Assembly: GCA_951812925.1 (NCBI GenBank)
Contig: OX638370.1
Location: forward strand, 6,596,001-6,660,000
Length of the DNA: 64,000 nt
Direction of reading: 5' to 3'
Origin: Calliopum simillimum
Taxonomy: Eukaryota > Arthropoda > Insecta > Diptera > Lauxaniidae
A model generated the notes under the pieces. It saw only the letters and a list, made by a program, of their open reading frames with translations, was not told the origin of the DNA and made no database searches. A program made the position numbers and the translations under genes. This document shows positions 11,419 to 22,913 of the stretch, in pieces. Within the stretch, counting starts at the first letter, position 1; each line of letters begins with the position of its first letter.

Positions 11419-11929
11419 ACTCTAAAAATTATAAAATTTTTAATATTTAGTTTTCGCAGGTTTCCACAGATCTGCGGTATAAAGACACGTTGCACCGTGG
11501 TATGGCTTCATACATGTAGTGGAAGAAATGAAAGGAGTGCTCTTATAACAATGAAATTTCGCATGCAATTAGTTATAACTAGTTAAGAAAATGAACTATT
11601 ATGAATAATTTAAACATAAAAGTATGCAATACATTTTTCCCATAAGTATACAGCACATCACAAGGGGAAAAAATCAAGCGCTTCTTGAAAAAGCGCTTCT
11701 GAAGCACTTGTTCCCATAGAAATAAAAGCACTTACGAAATGTCTTTGGTAAGCATTCGATAATTAAATTTTGCTTGAAGAGACATGTCATTTTAATATTT
11801 GAGTAGTATATAGAAAAGAGCAGAGAAAGAGAACAAAATATAAAAAAAAACAAAATTTTTTTTTAACACACAAATTTTATGGAAATGTTACACAAGATTG
11901 TAAATTATTTGCATTTATGCTCGGGTTCG

Positions 11930-11960
11930 ATTCTCACCCCGAAAAATTTTTTAATTTTTT
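11930..11960 (+). ncRNA. Possible tRNA-derived SINE fragment (B-box only)
   Basis: GGGTTCGATTCTCACCCCG resembles a tRNA T-arm with the internal polymerase III B-box (GGTTCGA). It is followed at once by AAAAATTTTTT and a TTTTATTTT-type tail, as in tRNA-derived SINE remnants. No convincing A-box or cloverleaf is visible upstream, so this is not an intact tRNA gene. Chance cannot be excluded. Confidence 0.3.
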
Positions 11961-12352
11961 TATTTTTTATTTTTTATTTTTTGTTTATTTTGTTTATTTG
12001 AACTGAAATTGAATACACGATGATTTTTTGTAAGACTGTAGGAATCACTCAAATATCAAATTCTGGTTGAACAGACATTTGACAGCGTATTCTTTAAGCC
12101 ATTAAGTAATCTAAGTAATTCTTTCGTCTATATATTAATTTGCAAGATAAAATTTGTCCTACCTTGTTCACTATGTTAGAAACGCAGCATGTCTTTGAAT
12201 TATACACCATTAGAAAAGTATTTGTGTGTAAATGTGCACAAAGATAAAATTATTTTAGTGTTTTGCAAACTTTTCAACATAAACATCAACAAAAAAGATA
12301 TAGCACAAAGAGAGAGACAAAAAGCTGAATGACACATTTGTCATTCTACCAG

Positions 12353-12450
12353 GGCAGGGGTGACAAATGAGCTTTTTTATTTTGTACCAAAGGCTAAAAA
12401 GTACTAAAACTGTCCTAAAAGTACCAAAATTATTTAAAACATATGTGGTC
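12353..12450. mobile_element. Possible hAT-like terminal fragment with GTACTTTT motifs
   Basis: CAGGGGTGACAAATGA resembles a hAT end and is followed by repeated AAAGTAC/GTACC motifs, a pattern also seen near 16640 and 18130. No partner end or 8-bp duplication was located, so this is a weak call for a solo end. Confidence 0.3.
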
Positions 12451-13373
12451 GAATTTTGTCCACAGGGCGGGTCTAGTTTATATAAATACGCCACTTAGTG
12501 TTATCAAAAAGTATCAGTTCTACACGTACAACCTTTAAGAAGTGACTTTGGCTGATTTTTTCGAAGTAAAAATATGACTCCTTAAAAAAAAGTTTAAACG
12601 GCAACTTCTGAGTGAAACATTCCCTGTAGAGTGCAAGCAAATATTTTAACTGATTCCCTGTGTAAACAGACCTGAATTCATATTAGCTGGTTTTGGCTTA
12701 TACAAAAACTTCTAATATTCTTTCAAACTTTGGTTTATTCGACGAAGCTTTGAGGTGTCAAATTACAGCTGTGTTAAATTCCAAAAGTTTAGTCTATATG
12801 GCAGATATCAAAGTATCAATTTTATAAAACAACTTATTTTTTTTTTTGTTTCTAACATACACCATAACCTAAACCAACAAATTTTCAACAACTAATGTTC
12901 GGAGCTGAAATCCAAAATAACCAAACAGTATATGAGGCAACAATTTTGGCAATTTCTCTCTGAGCTGTCATTAAACCAATTGAGTAACGAAACCTTCAAC
13001 CGCGCTTTGGTCATCAACGGCAACATCAACATGAAAAGTAGCTATAATAGTGGCAACAGTAACAGTAGTCGCATCAATATCGACAACAGTGGTTACAGCA
13101 GTGGCATTAATAATGAGAAAAAAAAAAAATAACAGAAAAACAAAATACGAACATACTTTATACCAAAACTTAATACACATATGGAGCCACATATGGAGCT
13201 TTTGTTTGCCACTGTATTTGTTAATCTGCACATGTGTCCGCATATGAAAATGTGTCAATGTATTTACGTTTATGCACATGAAAAAAGTAAAATATTTATA
13301 ATGAATTATTATTTTGAAAAACTTTTAATTATACAGAAAGATTTAAATTATTATAAATTAAAACTTAAAAAAA
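12451..13373. other. Non-coding stretch with degenerate AAC/AGTGG-rich patch
   Basis: No exon supported. Around 12990-13120 a patch of CAACATCAACA and CAGTGGCAACAG-type trinucleotides opens frames on both strands, best explained by simple sequence. The remainder is AT-rich. Confidence 0.4.
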
Positions 13374-13850
13374 AATGTTGCTCATACGTCATGTTGCCTG
13401 CTTATGAAATCCTTCAAAACACAATTTTGATGTTTGGCAGAGCAAAAATTACAGAATATTTCGGTACATAACTTTTCGCTCCACAAAACTTTTTTGATAT
13501 ACTAAGTGGCCGGAGTTTATTTATAAAAATAATTCAAATCAAAACTTGATTGAAGTGCTTGAAAAAATTCAGATGCCTAAGGCTTAAGTAGTATTTTTTT
13601 TTTTTAATTTTAAATTATAGATTTAATGAATTTAAAATATTTTAAAAATGTTACTCATACGTCATGTCAACTGCTTACAAAATCAATTATTCAACATATT
13701 CGATGTTTGCCAGAGCAAAAATTATTGAATATTATGGCATATAACTTTTGGCTGTACCAAAATATGTTAATTTAGTTGATGGCCGCCGTTAATTTATAAA
13801 AATAATTTTATAAAAAAATTGTATCTCAGTGCAAAATTTTTAACTGTGTG
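13374..13850 (+). repeat. Tandem dimer of the ACTCATACGTCATG family
   Basis: Two direct units with heads at 13381 and 13653, a period of 272 bp. Both units share AAATGTTnCTCATACGTCAT, then GATGTTTG(G/C)CAGAGCAAAAATTA, ACATAACTTTT-like, a GTGGCCG/ATGGCCG block and TTTATAAAAATAATT. Conservation is scattered across the whole unit, so these are true repeats and not just a shared short motif. Non-coding. Confidence 0.8.
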
Positions 13851-14387
13851 CAGTTTCGGCACGGCCTTCGAATGTGATAAAGCCTTAAAGCATTAAGTGT
13901 TGGCATATCAAATGTATTGCATATAAAATTGTGTTTTTGCTCTCCATTCCACAAATACTAGCATGCATATATGAGGATGTTCCAACTTTTTCTATATGTT
14001 GTTGTGTTGTGTTGTATATGTGTGTTTGTGTACGTATGTGTATTTTTGTTTGTTATTTCATATGTGTACTTTGAGCATTAGGTGACGCTTTATAGTGATG
14101 AGTATTTTGCTGTTGCTGTGTATTTTCACATTTTGTTTTTACTGCAAACGATTTTGTGTTGGTGTGTTAAATGTGAAAATTGCCTTGGTGAAAATAAGCT
14201 GGGAAATTAAATGTTTTATGTTGTTGTTGTTTTTGTCTCTGTGGACAATTCAACAAAATTGTTGTGCGTTCTTTATATTTTTTTGTTTTTTGGTGATAAA
14301 CATTTGCACATTATGAAACAGAGTAGCAAGCAGCAAAATAATTTATTTGAACGAAATTATTTTTTGTTTTTTACTTAATACAAACAA

Positions 14388-14525
14388 CATGGCGTATGAG
14401 TGATTTTAATTAAATATCATAAAGTGCTCAAATACATTTATCTCGTTAGTAATAAAAACAAAATAAAATTACAACACCTTGACCGCAAAAATGATTGCAA
14501 TTTTTGGTATGGCGTATGAAATCAC
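14388..14525 (-). repeat. Two reverse-oriented ACTCATACGTCATG-like heads
   Basis: CATGGCGTATGAGTGAT at 14388 and TATGGCGTATGAAATCAC at 14508 are reverse-complement variants with GCC in place of GTC. They mark the first family members on the minus strand: clear copies upstream are +, clear copies downstream are -. Confidence 0.5.
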
Positions 14526-15833
14526 TTTTTTGCATATCTATTTTTATTAACAATTTCTACCATTTATTGGACTATAGTTTTTATCAAATTATCAGCAACG
14601 CGTAGAAAAACTCCGCCCAGTGTTGGAGTATATATGATTTGTGCAGTTGCGCGTTGCAAATATTTTGAGCTGCTAACCCAATTGTTGCAATACCACATTT
14701 GTCTGCCACATGCACTCAACCGAATGCATTGCAATACCATGCGCATCATTAGGCGCTTGCTCTAAAGCAAAGTGTTTTGTTTTTTTCTTTTTTTTTCAAA
14801 AAGTGACAGAAATTCCCAATAAATTTTGCTTGCAGCTACTTACGCGAAATGTATTTTCGTATACAATTTTGCAAATGCTTTGCCATGCGTGAAAATTGTC
14901 CCCCATTTCTGATGTCGCACTAGTATATAACTTTATTTTCATAGTGCTGGCGTTGCGATAAATTAACAAATATTAGCGCATCCTCTCAATAACTCCATAA
15001 TGTAAAAATATACATATTTTTAGAGGCCGTATATTCACATTTGACTGCTTCATATAATTTTTAACATTATTAGAGCATATGCTAACGGATGAAGTGTTTA
15101 AATACATAAAACATAGTAATTCAATTCCATTTCTTCTACTATCAGCTAGCCAAATCATTTTTCAAGCATTTAGTCAGAGAAAGCTATAGAAATTCTATCA
15201 TCAAAAATATGATTAGATTTAATCTTTCTTGACGTTACTATACAAAGGTGTTTTTAAGTCTTTTCAATAACGATTTATTGCAAAAACTGAATAGTCATCT
15301 TATTTTGTAGAAACTAATTTAAAAGAAATTCTTAAGTTTGCTCTCACAATTCTAACTAAGGACCCACTACAACGTCTCATCATACCTATTTATGAGTAAT
15401 AAAAAATGAAAGATGATTTTCAATAAACAAAATCAAATCACTGCAAATGCAGCAAATAACGCACACTCAACTAACTTTGAACGAATGCGCGCACACATTG
15501 ACGGAAAAAAGAAAAACAGCTACAAGCACATGAAAAAAACTTGAAAGAAATGCACTTCAGATTGTCACTTGTATGTCCTGCTAAAAAAATACTACACAGT
15601 TAGTAAAAGAAAGTGAAATAAATGATGTCCATATTGTGCGATAGCAATTGGAAAAGTTATTGCAGCAACGGTAACTGTGTGGAAAAGCAATCGCTGCCAT
15701 TTATTTGAAATTGAAGTGGAAAAGTAAAAATGACGTGCACTCGTCGATGGTTTCGAGTACAGCAATGACTTTAAGTAATCGGTTTTGATAGAGAACTACA
15801 GCTGGCATAACTCAAAAGTAAGCTCCTCTTTTT
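14526..15833. other. Non-coding stretch
   Basis: No supported gene or repeat unit. Open frames are short and lack recognisable domains. Confidence 0.4.
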
Positions 15834-16421
15834 CTATCCTATCCTATCCTATCCTATCCTCTCCTATCCTATCCTATCCTATCCTATCCTATCCTATCCT
15901 ATCCTATCCTATCCTATCCTATCCTATCCTATCCTATCCTATCCTATCCTATCCTATCCTATCCTATCCTATCCTATCCTATCCTATCCTATCCTATCCT
16001 ATCCTATCCTATCCTATCCTATCCTATCCTATCCTATCCTATCCTATCCTATCCTATCCTATCCTATCCTATCCTATCCTATCCTATCCTATCCTATCCT
16101 ATCCTATCCTATCCTATCCTATCCTATCCTATCCTATCCTATCCTATCCTATCCTATCCTATCCTATCCTATCCTATCCTATCCTATCCTATCCTATCCT
16201 ATCCTATCCTATCCTATCCTATCCTATCCTATCCTATCCTATCCTATCCTATCCTATCCTATCCTATCCTATCCTATCCTATCCTATCCTATCCTATCCT
16301 ATCCTATCCTATCCTATCCTATCCTATCCTATCCTATCCTATCCTATCCTATCCTATCCTATCCTATCCTATCCTATCCTATCCTATCCTATCCTATCCT
16401 ATCCTATCCTATTCTATCCTA
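15834..16421. repeat. (TATCC)n pentanucleotide satellite, about 117 copies
   Basis: About 588 bp of uninterrupted 5-bp repeat, with single variants near each end (CTCCT near 15860, ATTCT at 16411). The 5-bp unit shifts codon phase every repeat, so all frames stay open and a meaningless YPILS polypeptide results. This is not the insect telomere repeat TTAGG. High homogeneity indicates recent expansion, and the assembled copy number may not be the true one. Confidence 0.97.
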
Positions 16422-16617
16422 TAAAACCGAATAACGCATAGCAATAAAATGAGTTCCGTCTGGACATCTGACATCTCGCTGTCAAGTATCATGCACCAAA
16501 CGTAAATAAGTCAATTGAAAAGGCAGAAAAATGCGCGTAAGAATTGACAAGCAAACGCTCTCCATTGTACAGCGACCTACCATCGATGAGACAAAGACTG
16601 ATGAACAGAAAAACAAT

Positions 16618-18188
16618 CTCAATCAGTGATGAAATTTTCAGTACAATTGTACTTTTTGAGTACTTTTGAGCAAAAATACGGAAATAAAACGGATTGATTG
16701 TCAGTATTTTCGAGACATTTGTCCCTTTGTTTTTCATTAACAAAAAAATACGTAATGAATTTTTTTTAAATTTTGCTTTTTATTTATTAGTGAGTAGTAT
16801 AACAAACATAAATAACCTTACACTATTAATAAATATTTATTTTATATAAAAATATTTTACTTTTTTCTTAAGACCCTTCATTAAGTTTTGTACAGTTGTT
16901 TCGTCGACAGTACCGTACGGCCTTCGCCACTTATTTTTGAAATCTTTTAAATTTTTTGCAGTGCTTTTACTCTTCTGAAGATTTGATTTCATTAGAGCCC
17001 AATATCTCTCAATAGGTCGAAGCTGTGGGCAGTTAGGTGGATTCGCAGTTTTGGGAACAAAATTTACATTATTGCTTTTGTACCATTTTATGGTGGCTCT
17101 AGAGTAGTGAGAGGTTGCTAAATCAGGTCAGAACATTACAGTACCTCGGTGCTCACGAATAAATGGCAAAAAACGTTTTTCAGAGCATTCATCAAAATAA
17201 ATTTTTGAGTTAATTGTGCCCAGTGTTACAAAAAATGCTCCTCAGACCGCAGGTGCATATGACCTGCCAAACGATATACTGCTTGGGAAGTTTTGTAATT
17301 TTCTTCTCTTTAAATTTGCTCTGTATCTGCTCCTCCTCCGAATAGGTGTAAAATTCGTGTCTTGTTAGCTGTTTAAAATCTGCCTTAACGTATGTTTCAT
17401 CGTCCATTATGCAGCATTCAAATTAAGTCAGGTAACTGACATATAACTTTCGAGCTCGCTTTTGGGCCTCTAACTGCTTTTCATCGGAACGGTTTGATAC
17501 TTTTTGATTTCTGTAGGTTCTTAGCTTAAGTTTTTTCTTTAGTCTGTTTAGAGAAAATTTTGAGGTTCCTGCTCTGGCAGCCATATCTCGTTCTAAAAAG
17601 TTGGGATTCTGATTAAAAAGGCGCTTCACTTTTTTCACCAATTGTGGGTCTATACTGGCTTTTCTACCTAAAATCTTTTTCCGCGTAATAAGTTGACCCT
17701 TTCTATAATTCGAAATAACCCTTTAGACAGTGATTTTTGATGCACCTGTTTTTTTAGCTATGGCTGAATATTTTAATTCTCGCATGCAAATGTACAAAAT
17801 GAGTTTGCTCTTTTTTTCTTGATTGCTAGATATCTTTATCGTCTGAAGTTTGTTTGCCAAGTGTTATATATTTTTTTAATCGTCATGTTATATAAAAATT
17901 ATAGCACCCATATTTCGACCTGCACGATCATCAGGTAAATCATAATCTTAAGGAATAAAAGGGTCAAATTTTTCTGGGGCAGTCCTTAGTATTGAAAAAT
18001 AGACACATAAGTACAATGTATTAATTTTTAGTACCTTACTTCCGAATATTTTCAGTACAATCAATTTAAATTTTAAATTTTTGAATGTTTGCCATGATAA
18101 CTTTTTTCAGCTACTTTCGTCATGCAAAATGTACTTTGGCACTTTATTTAGTACTTAATAAAAGATCAGAACACCATCACTCTCAATG
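16618..18188. mobile_element. Possible hAT-like frame around the DD37E fossil
   Basis: AGTGATG at 16625 and CATCACT at 18175-18181 are inverted ends. They are flanked by CTCAATC (16618) and CTCAATG (18182), a 6-7 bp direct repeat. GTACTTTT/AGTACTT motifs lie inside both ends. The inverted match beyond the first bases is poor and the duplication is imperfect, so this frame is tentative. Confidence 0.35.
16870..17830 (-). pseudogene. Tc1/mariner-superfamily transposase, DD37E type, inactivated
   Basis: Minus-strand reading recovers a helix-turn-helix segment (YSAIAKKTGASKITV, near 17720-17770), an R/K-rich linker, then MDDETYVKADF with the first catalytic Asp (near 17400), PDLATSHYSRATIKWY with the second Asp (near 17125) and RPIERYWALMK with the Glu (near 17010). 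I count 37 residues between the second Asp and the Glu, the DD37E spacing known from insect ITmD37E elements. In-frame stops interrupt the helix-turn-helix, the stretch before MDDETY, and the Trp codon just before PDLA (TGG to TGA). The reading therefore survives only as pieces, open in 17423-17641 and 17210-17407. A fossil with no active product expected; its own terminal repeats were not identified. Confidence 0.85.
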
Positions 18189-19460
18189 TTCTTGCAATGA
18201 GGACCAGCTGTAGAGAGTATTTCATTTTTGATGGCAAATGTCGCATAAGAAATGCGAAATTGAATGAAAAAGCATCATCGAGTTTGTTCGTTAAAAAACA
18301 ACTACAAAAGCAACAACAAAAAGAACAAAGTCAGTCGATGATGCTTGCAATGTTGAAACCACTTCAATGTCTTAACATGTCAATTTAAAGAATTGCAGTC
18401 AGTCAGTAAAAGAAGCGAAAACAGTGAAATTTAAAATGAAGAAAAAAAAAAAAAATATTGAAGATTGTGTACAAAACTGATGAAAAGTATTGCGCAAACA
18501 TTTTAAGTTACGTTTTTTTTTGCTTTTCAAACTCTCAAAGAATTGCATTGCGGAAAAAGGATATTTAATTTGTTTGGCAAAGGAAATGAAAAAGAAGTTT
18601 GTTGCATTTTATTTATTAAAAAACATTTTAAAAGCAAAAAAAAAAAAAAAAAAACAAACAAATACCAGAAACAGAAAATGTCAAATGCAAGAAAATCAAA
18701 AAAAGGATCTCATTACGAAAATAAGCAATGACAATATTGCATACTTCAATAAAGGAACTCCTTTGAGAAAATATTTAAAAGCTTAATTTAATAATAAGAA
18801 AACTATAACCAATAGAATGGTTAGGGTATGCCAAACTATCATTTTGGCTGACCTTACTTTTGACCAGGAAAACATTTAAAAATGCCTTTTTGTTGGAAAT
18901 TTTAACCAACTTGGCGGGTTGTGTTTACTTCAGTAAGACGTCTTGAATAAGTTCTGGAGTGGTATTTTCGATAAATCGCCTTAGCCTTTGATTGTCTTTA
19001 AATGAAGTCCTGATTTACTCAAAAAGACTGTGCAACATGTGGAATAAGCCCTTTTAAAACCGCTTTTGGTATGATTTAGACTTTTTGTAAAAGTCCTTGT
19101 GTTTGTTTGCCAAGCAGTATAGGTATGAAATATAGGTACCTTGAAACATTTTCTTCATAAAACTTATAGAGAAAACAAGAAAATTGCAGAGAAAAGCAAG
19201 ATAAGAAAGTTAAATAAAACAAAAACCAGTAATGTAACCAAAAAATGAATAAAACGCATCGAACTGTAAAGTAAAGAAATTACTTTTTTAACGCAATCCA
19301 AGTGAATATACCCTTACTTACATGTATGATTATATAGGAGAAAGTACACGCAAAATTTTTTGTGTTTTTGTGCTTACATACACAGTTATTGGTATATTTC
19401 TAAGAAGAAGAAAAAAACAAGTCAATATTGATGTGAAAATAAATGATTATTTAATATTTA
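18189..19460. other. AT-rich non-coding stretch
   Basis: No exon or element identified. Contains long A runs near 18440 and 18640 and a slightly GC-richer patch at 18830-19110 that I could not assign to any family. Confidence 0.4.
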
Positions 19461-19917
19461 GGGGAAGGTGGGGCATCGTGGGCCACATTTTTATTTTGTT
19501 AAATATCTAAAAAAAAAAAAAAAAATTTGCAAATTGTAATATGGTATGTTATTCTACATGAAGTTAGGTAACTTTTGACTTTTACACTTTCTAACATTTC
19601 TTTTGTTTTTTTCGACTTTTCGTGGTTTGAAAAAATTAGTGTTTTTCCGATTTTCAAAAATGGTGGGGAATCGTGGGCCACCGCCGTAATTAAGTAAAAA
19701 TCAAACAATTATGATGCAAAACTTTATTGAATTAGTTGAAATGACGAGTAAAGTTATTGTACAAAGCAAATAAAACGCGTACGTTTGTCAGCAACCAATG
19801 TAAAAATAAGTTGAGGCTAAGAGAAAACGGTTACAGTTGCATTTAACTATTTATCTCGACATACTGCCAAAAGGTGGCGGTGTCTCACGATTCCCCATGG
19901 CCCACGATTCCCCACTT
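19461..19917. mobile_element. Inverted-repeat element with GGGGAATCGTGGGCCAC motifs
   Basis: The left end has GGTGGGGCATCGTGGGCCAC (19467-19486). The right end carries two complementary motifs between 19883 and 19915, and one more forward motif sits at 19664-19681. Length about 450 bp, non-coding. It directly abuts the truncated mini-me-like copy that starts near 19919, so insertion or rearrangement occurred at that junction. Confidence 0.65.
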
Positions 19918-19918
19918 T

Positions 19919-20520
19919 GTATTTTTCACGACAATGCAACCAAAATACATATAAATACTACATATTGTAGCGCAAGCTCTAAAAAAAAACTGACCGAATT
20001 TGGACAAGAGCGCGTGGCACCTCCCATACAAGAAAAAGCTTCAAAACGCTACACTGAAAGCGTTTTTTTTAGATATTTAAACTAAATTTGACTCAGACAC
20101 CAAGAACTATAAATGCAAGCTTTCAACAAAAATTTGGTAAAATCGGGAAAGGGGGCGTGGCACCTCCCATAAAAGCAAAAGTTTTAAAAAGCTATACTGA
20201 AATAGTTTTTTGAGATAATTTAACCAAATTTCACTCAAATACTAAAGACTTTAAATGCAGGCTCTAAGCTAAAACTAGGCGAAATCGGACAGGAAATCGT
20301 GGCAAAACCTTCGTAACGCTATATTGAAAACGTTTTATGAGATAATCCAACCGAATTGCAATCAGACACTAAAAACTATAAATGCAAGCTCTAAACAAAA
20401 ACTGGGTGAACTTGGACAAGAGCGCGTGGGACCTCCCATATAAGCAAAATTTTTAAAATACTGCAGTGTAGGGTATTTATTTTTAAGCCAGGCCAAAAGT
20501 TACACCTTTACCAGTTACTT
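19919..20520 (+). repeat. Mini-me-like repeat copy B, 5'-truncated
   Basis: Shares the body of the copies at 40.6, 51.4 and 25.1 kb: internal units of roughly 110-150 bp containing GCGTGGCACCTCCCATA and ACTATAAATGCAAGCTCT, and the far end AATACTGCAGTGTAGGGTAT followed by GCCAGGCCAAAAGTTACACC. It lacks the conserved core and the GTCT run, which would lie to its left. Confidence 0.8.
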
Positions 20521-22368
20521 TTTTATTTACCTTGATTCAAGACGTGATTTTGCATAAATCGGCATTGCGTGACCTTAAAATGACCTACAAAAATATTAAG
20601 AAAGATGCCAGCTCATTTTTTTGACATCTTTTTTATTGGGCGTGATCGTGGAATTTCGTCAAGTGCTTTTTTTTTTTTAATTAAGTCTTATATAGGCTAT
20701 TAAATACCTTCTAATTAAACAATTCTAGTTACTTAGTTCTAGCAACAGCATTATTAAATTACGTCATGTACTGTACATGAACCTTCTCAATATATCTGAT
20801 GATTGCTAACTGCACTTGTCTTCCATCAGTTGTTCGTTTTTACACTTCAGATGGCGCTAATGATTGTAAATTACTGTGCTTAGTTAAGTCGACATTATGT
20901 ATTTTATATCGAAGGTAACAAGCCGATTGATAAGGTCGGGAAAGTAAACAAACAAAACTACACGAAAATAATACAAAAATATCTTCATAGCATCTTGAAG
21001 AAAGCCATCAGCGCCATCTTTAGTAAAACTAGTACAGTGTTCTACAAGAGCTAGTAATATAACAAACTTAGCTATGGTGAAAAGGTTCGTGTCTGGGACA
21101 AGTTGCATTCCTTATAGTTATAGCTAAGATCATCGACAAGGTTTCTTGTATTGCAGAAACTGCGAGTATTTAAAAAGTTTTCTAGATGGTTCCAACTATC
21201 ACCGGCAGAAAGTATTTCGACATTTCCACATTGGATTGCAGAACAATCTAAGTTTGATTGCAGTGCATACAAAATGAAGTGTTGGCTGTTATTAAGTAAG
21301 ATCTACATAGATTAAAGAGTAAACTTGAAGCATGTGCTATAATATAATGAATTATAATGTAAGTGAATGTATTGAGATAATAATGTAACTAAATATTCTG
21401 ATGAATTATAATTTAGTTTTAACTGTATGCATTTACCAGATTTTTTTGCACATCAAAACACTATTTTCTGAGATTTTTTGTTAATAATTCGTAACCGAAG
21501 AACTGCCCAAATTAGTTTATGTATTTTTTTTTTTTTTGTTTACTTTTTAACTTCAGTTTCGATTATTTACGCTTGATGTGTATTTGTTCATATACATAAA
21601 ACTCACATATACATATATTCGCACACACACATACATGTAGCACATGAGCAAAAAGTAATTCGTTGTGTGTGTTTCAATGGGTTTGAGTGCGAAAATGATA
21701 GACTTCGGTCCATTGCTTTATTTTTTATGCTACTTGTATGTATTTGATTATAAAAAGGATATATGGCAAAGATTTGTTTTCTTTTTTTGAAATGTCAGTA
21801 AGCATTTTTTTATAGAAAAAACAAAAAAAAAAAAATTTTTGAAAGACGATGAAATATTTCGTCTAGCAAAATCTATACGATTATAAATGACCTCAAAGAT
21901 TTGTGCGCTGAACTGTTAAGACAATCAATCGATTTCGTAGGCGTGTTGTGTTGTTCTGCTGCTAAGCTTTGGACGACTTTTTTTGATCTTAAAAATTAAA
22001 TAAAATAAAGGCATGTGAAATACAATTTATCTTGAAATATTTTTCTTTGAAGCTTAAGCGGTAAATTCCAGCTTATGCAATTGAATTTTAAATGAAATTT
22101 CTGTTTAAAATATTTTAAGTTATTTGAACAAATATTTTTCTATTAAAAAGCTTTGTTTTGAATTTTATGATCAATTTCTGAAAATTTCGACATTATTTGT
22201 TAGTCTTAGCAATCAACTTTAAGGCCTTAACAGACTTATGCATAGTAGCATCCACCTACAGCCTTCTGTTTTTTCATTATGCTTCTGAATAAAAACAAAA
22301 ATCCTTACAAATCATAGAATTGAGTCTCTTAATTACAAATCAATGTCATATTCCATGCAACACACACT
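20521..22368. other. Non-coding stretch
   Basis: No supported gene. A patch at 20840-21270 has two overlapping minus-strand open frames of 66-74 codons without recognisable motifs. TACGTCATG at 20761-20769 may be a stray relic of the ACTCATACGTCATG family. Confidence 0.4.
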
Positions 22369-22913
22369 GTGACCATATCAATACAAGCCAATGCATTAAG
22401 TCATAACTCAACGCCTGTCTGGACAGCAGCAGCAGCACCAGCAAGGATATTGGTGCAGAAAAAACACAAAATTATTAAATGCACAGACAGACAATACAGC
22501 ATCATTTCATGGGTAAATGCAATACGGCAGAAATTTCTCATACCGCTGCAAAGTATGCAATGTTTTATTATGCCTACATGTTCATTAAGTAAAGGCAGGG
22601 GTTTTTTTTTTGCTGGCTGCAGTAGAACAAGGCTCATAAAGCAGTGCTGCAGTGTACAAAAAATACTGATGTTTTTGTTTAAACAAATATATGCATATCT
22701 ATGTATGTATGTATGGAATGCCAATGCAGCGCACTTTTTTCGCGTGTATTGTTTATACAACGCGCACAATGAAGAGCTTTTCAATATAAATATGCTCGAA
22801 ACATAAAAAAATACTGAACACAGCGTCTGATATTTTACAAAATATATGATAGTTGTATATGCACAAGCAGCGTCATCAAACAACAGCAGTTTTTCAGCTG
22901 CAATTGTATGCAA
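22369..22913. other. Locally GC-richer non-coding segment, open on both strands
   Basis: Open frames of 145 codons (+) and 170 codons (-) overlap here, but neither has domain motifs or coding-like composition. Frames open on both strands argue for low stop density. Could include a regulatory sequence; nothing in the sequence decides this. Confidence 0.3.

Noticed and set aside
11930..11960. tRNA gene
   Set aside because: Only a T-arm-like B-box is present; no A-box, anticodon arm or acceptor stem can be formed.
14098..14316. Hydrophobic N-terminus that might be a signal-peptide exon for the host gene
   Set aside because: Sequence is T-rich and hydrophobic by composition; no convincing donor in the required phase and 24 kb away from the exon.
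15834..16421. Telomere-like repeat
   Set aside because: Unit is TATCC/GGATA, not the insect TTAGG, and higher flies lack TTAGG telomeres anyway.
15785..16441. 218-codon open frame encoding YPILS repeats
   Set aside because: Product of the (TATCC)n array; a 5-bp repeat lacking stops is open in all frames of that strand.
20884..21272. Two overlapping minus-strand open frames that might be a broken gene
   Set aside because: No recognisable family motif in either frame; kept only as a note.
22369..22913. Overlapping 145- and 170-codon open frames on opposite strands
   Set aside because: No motifs, Cys/Ile/Leu-rich random-like composition, and no splice or start context that favours either.
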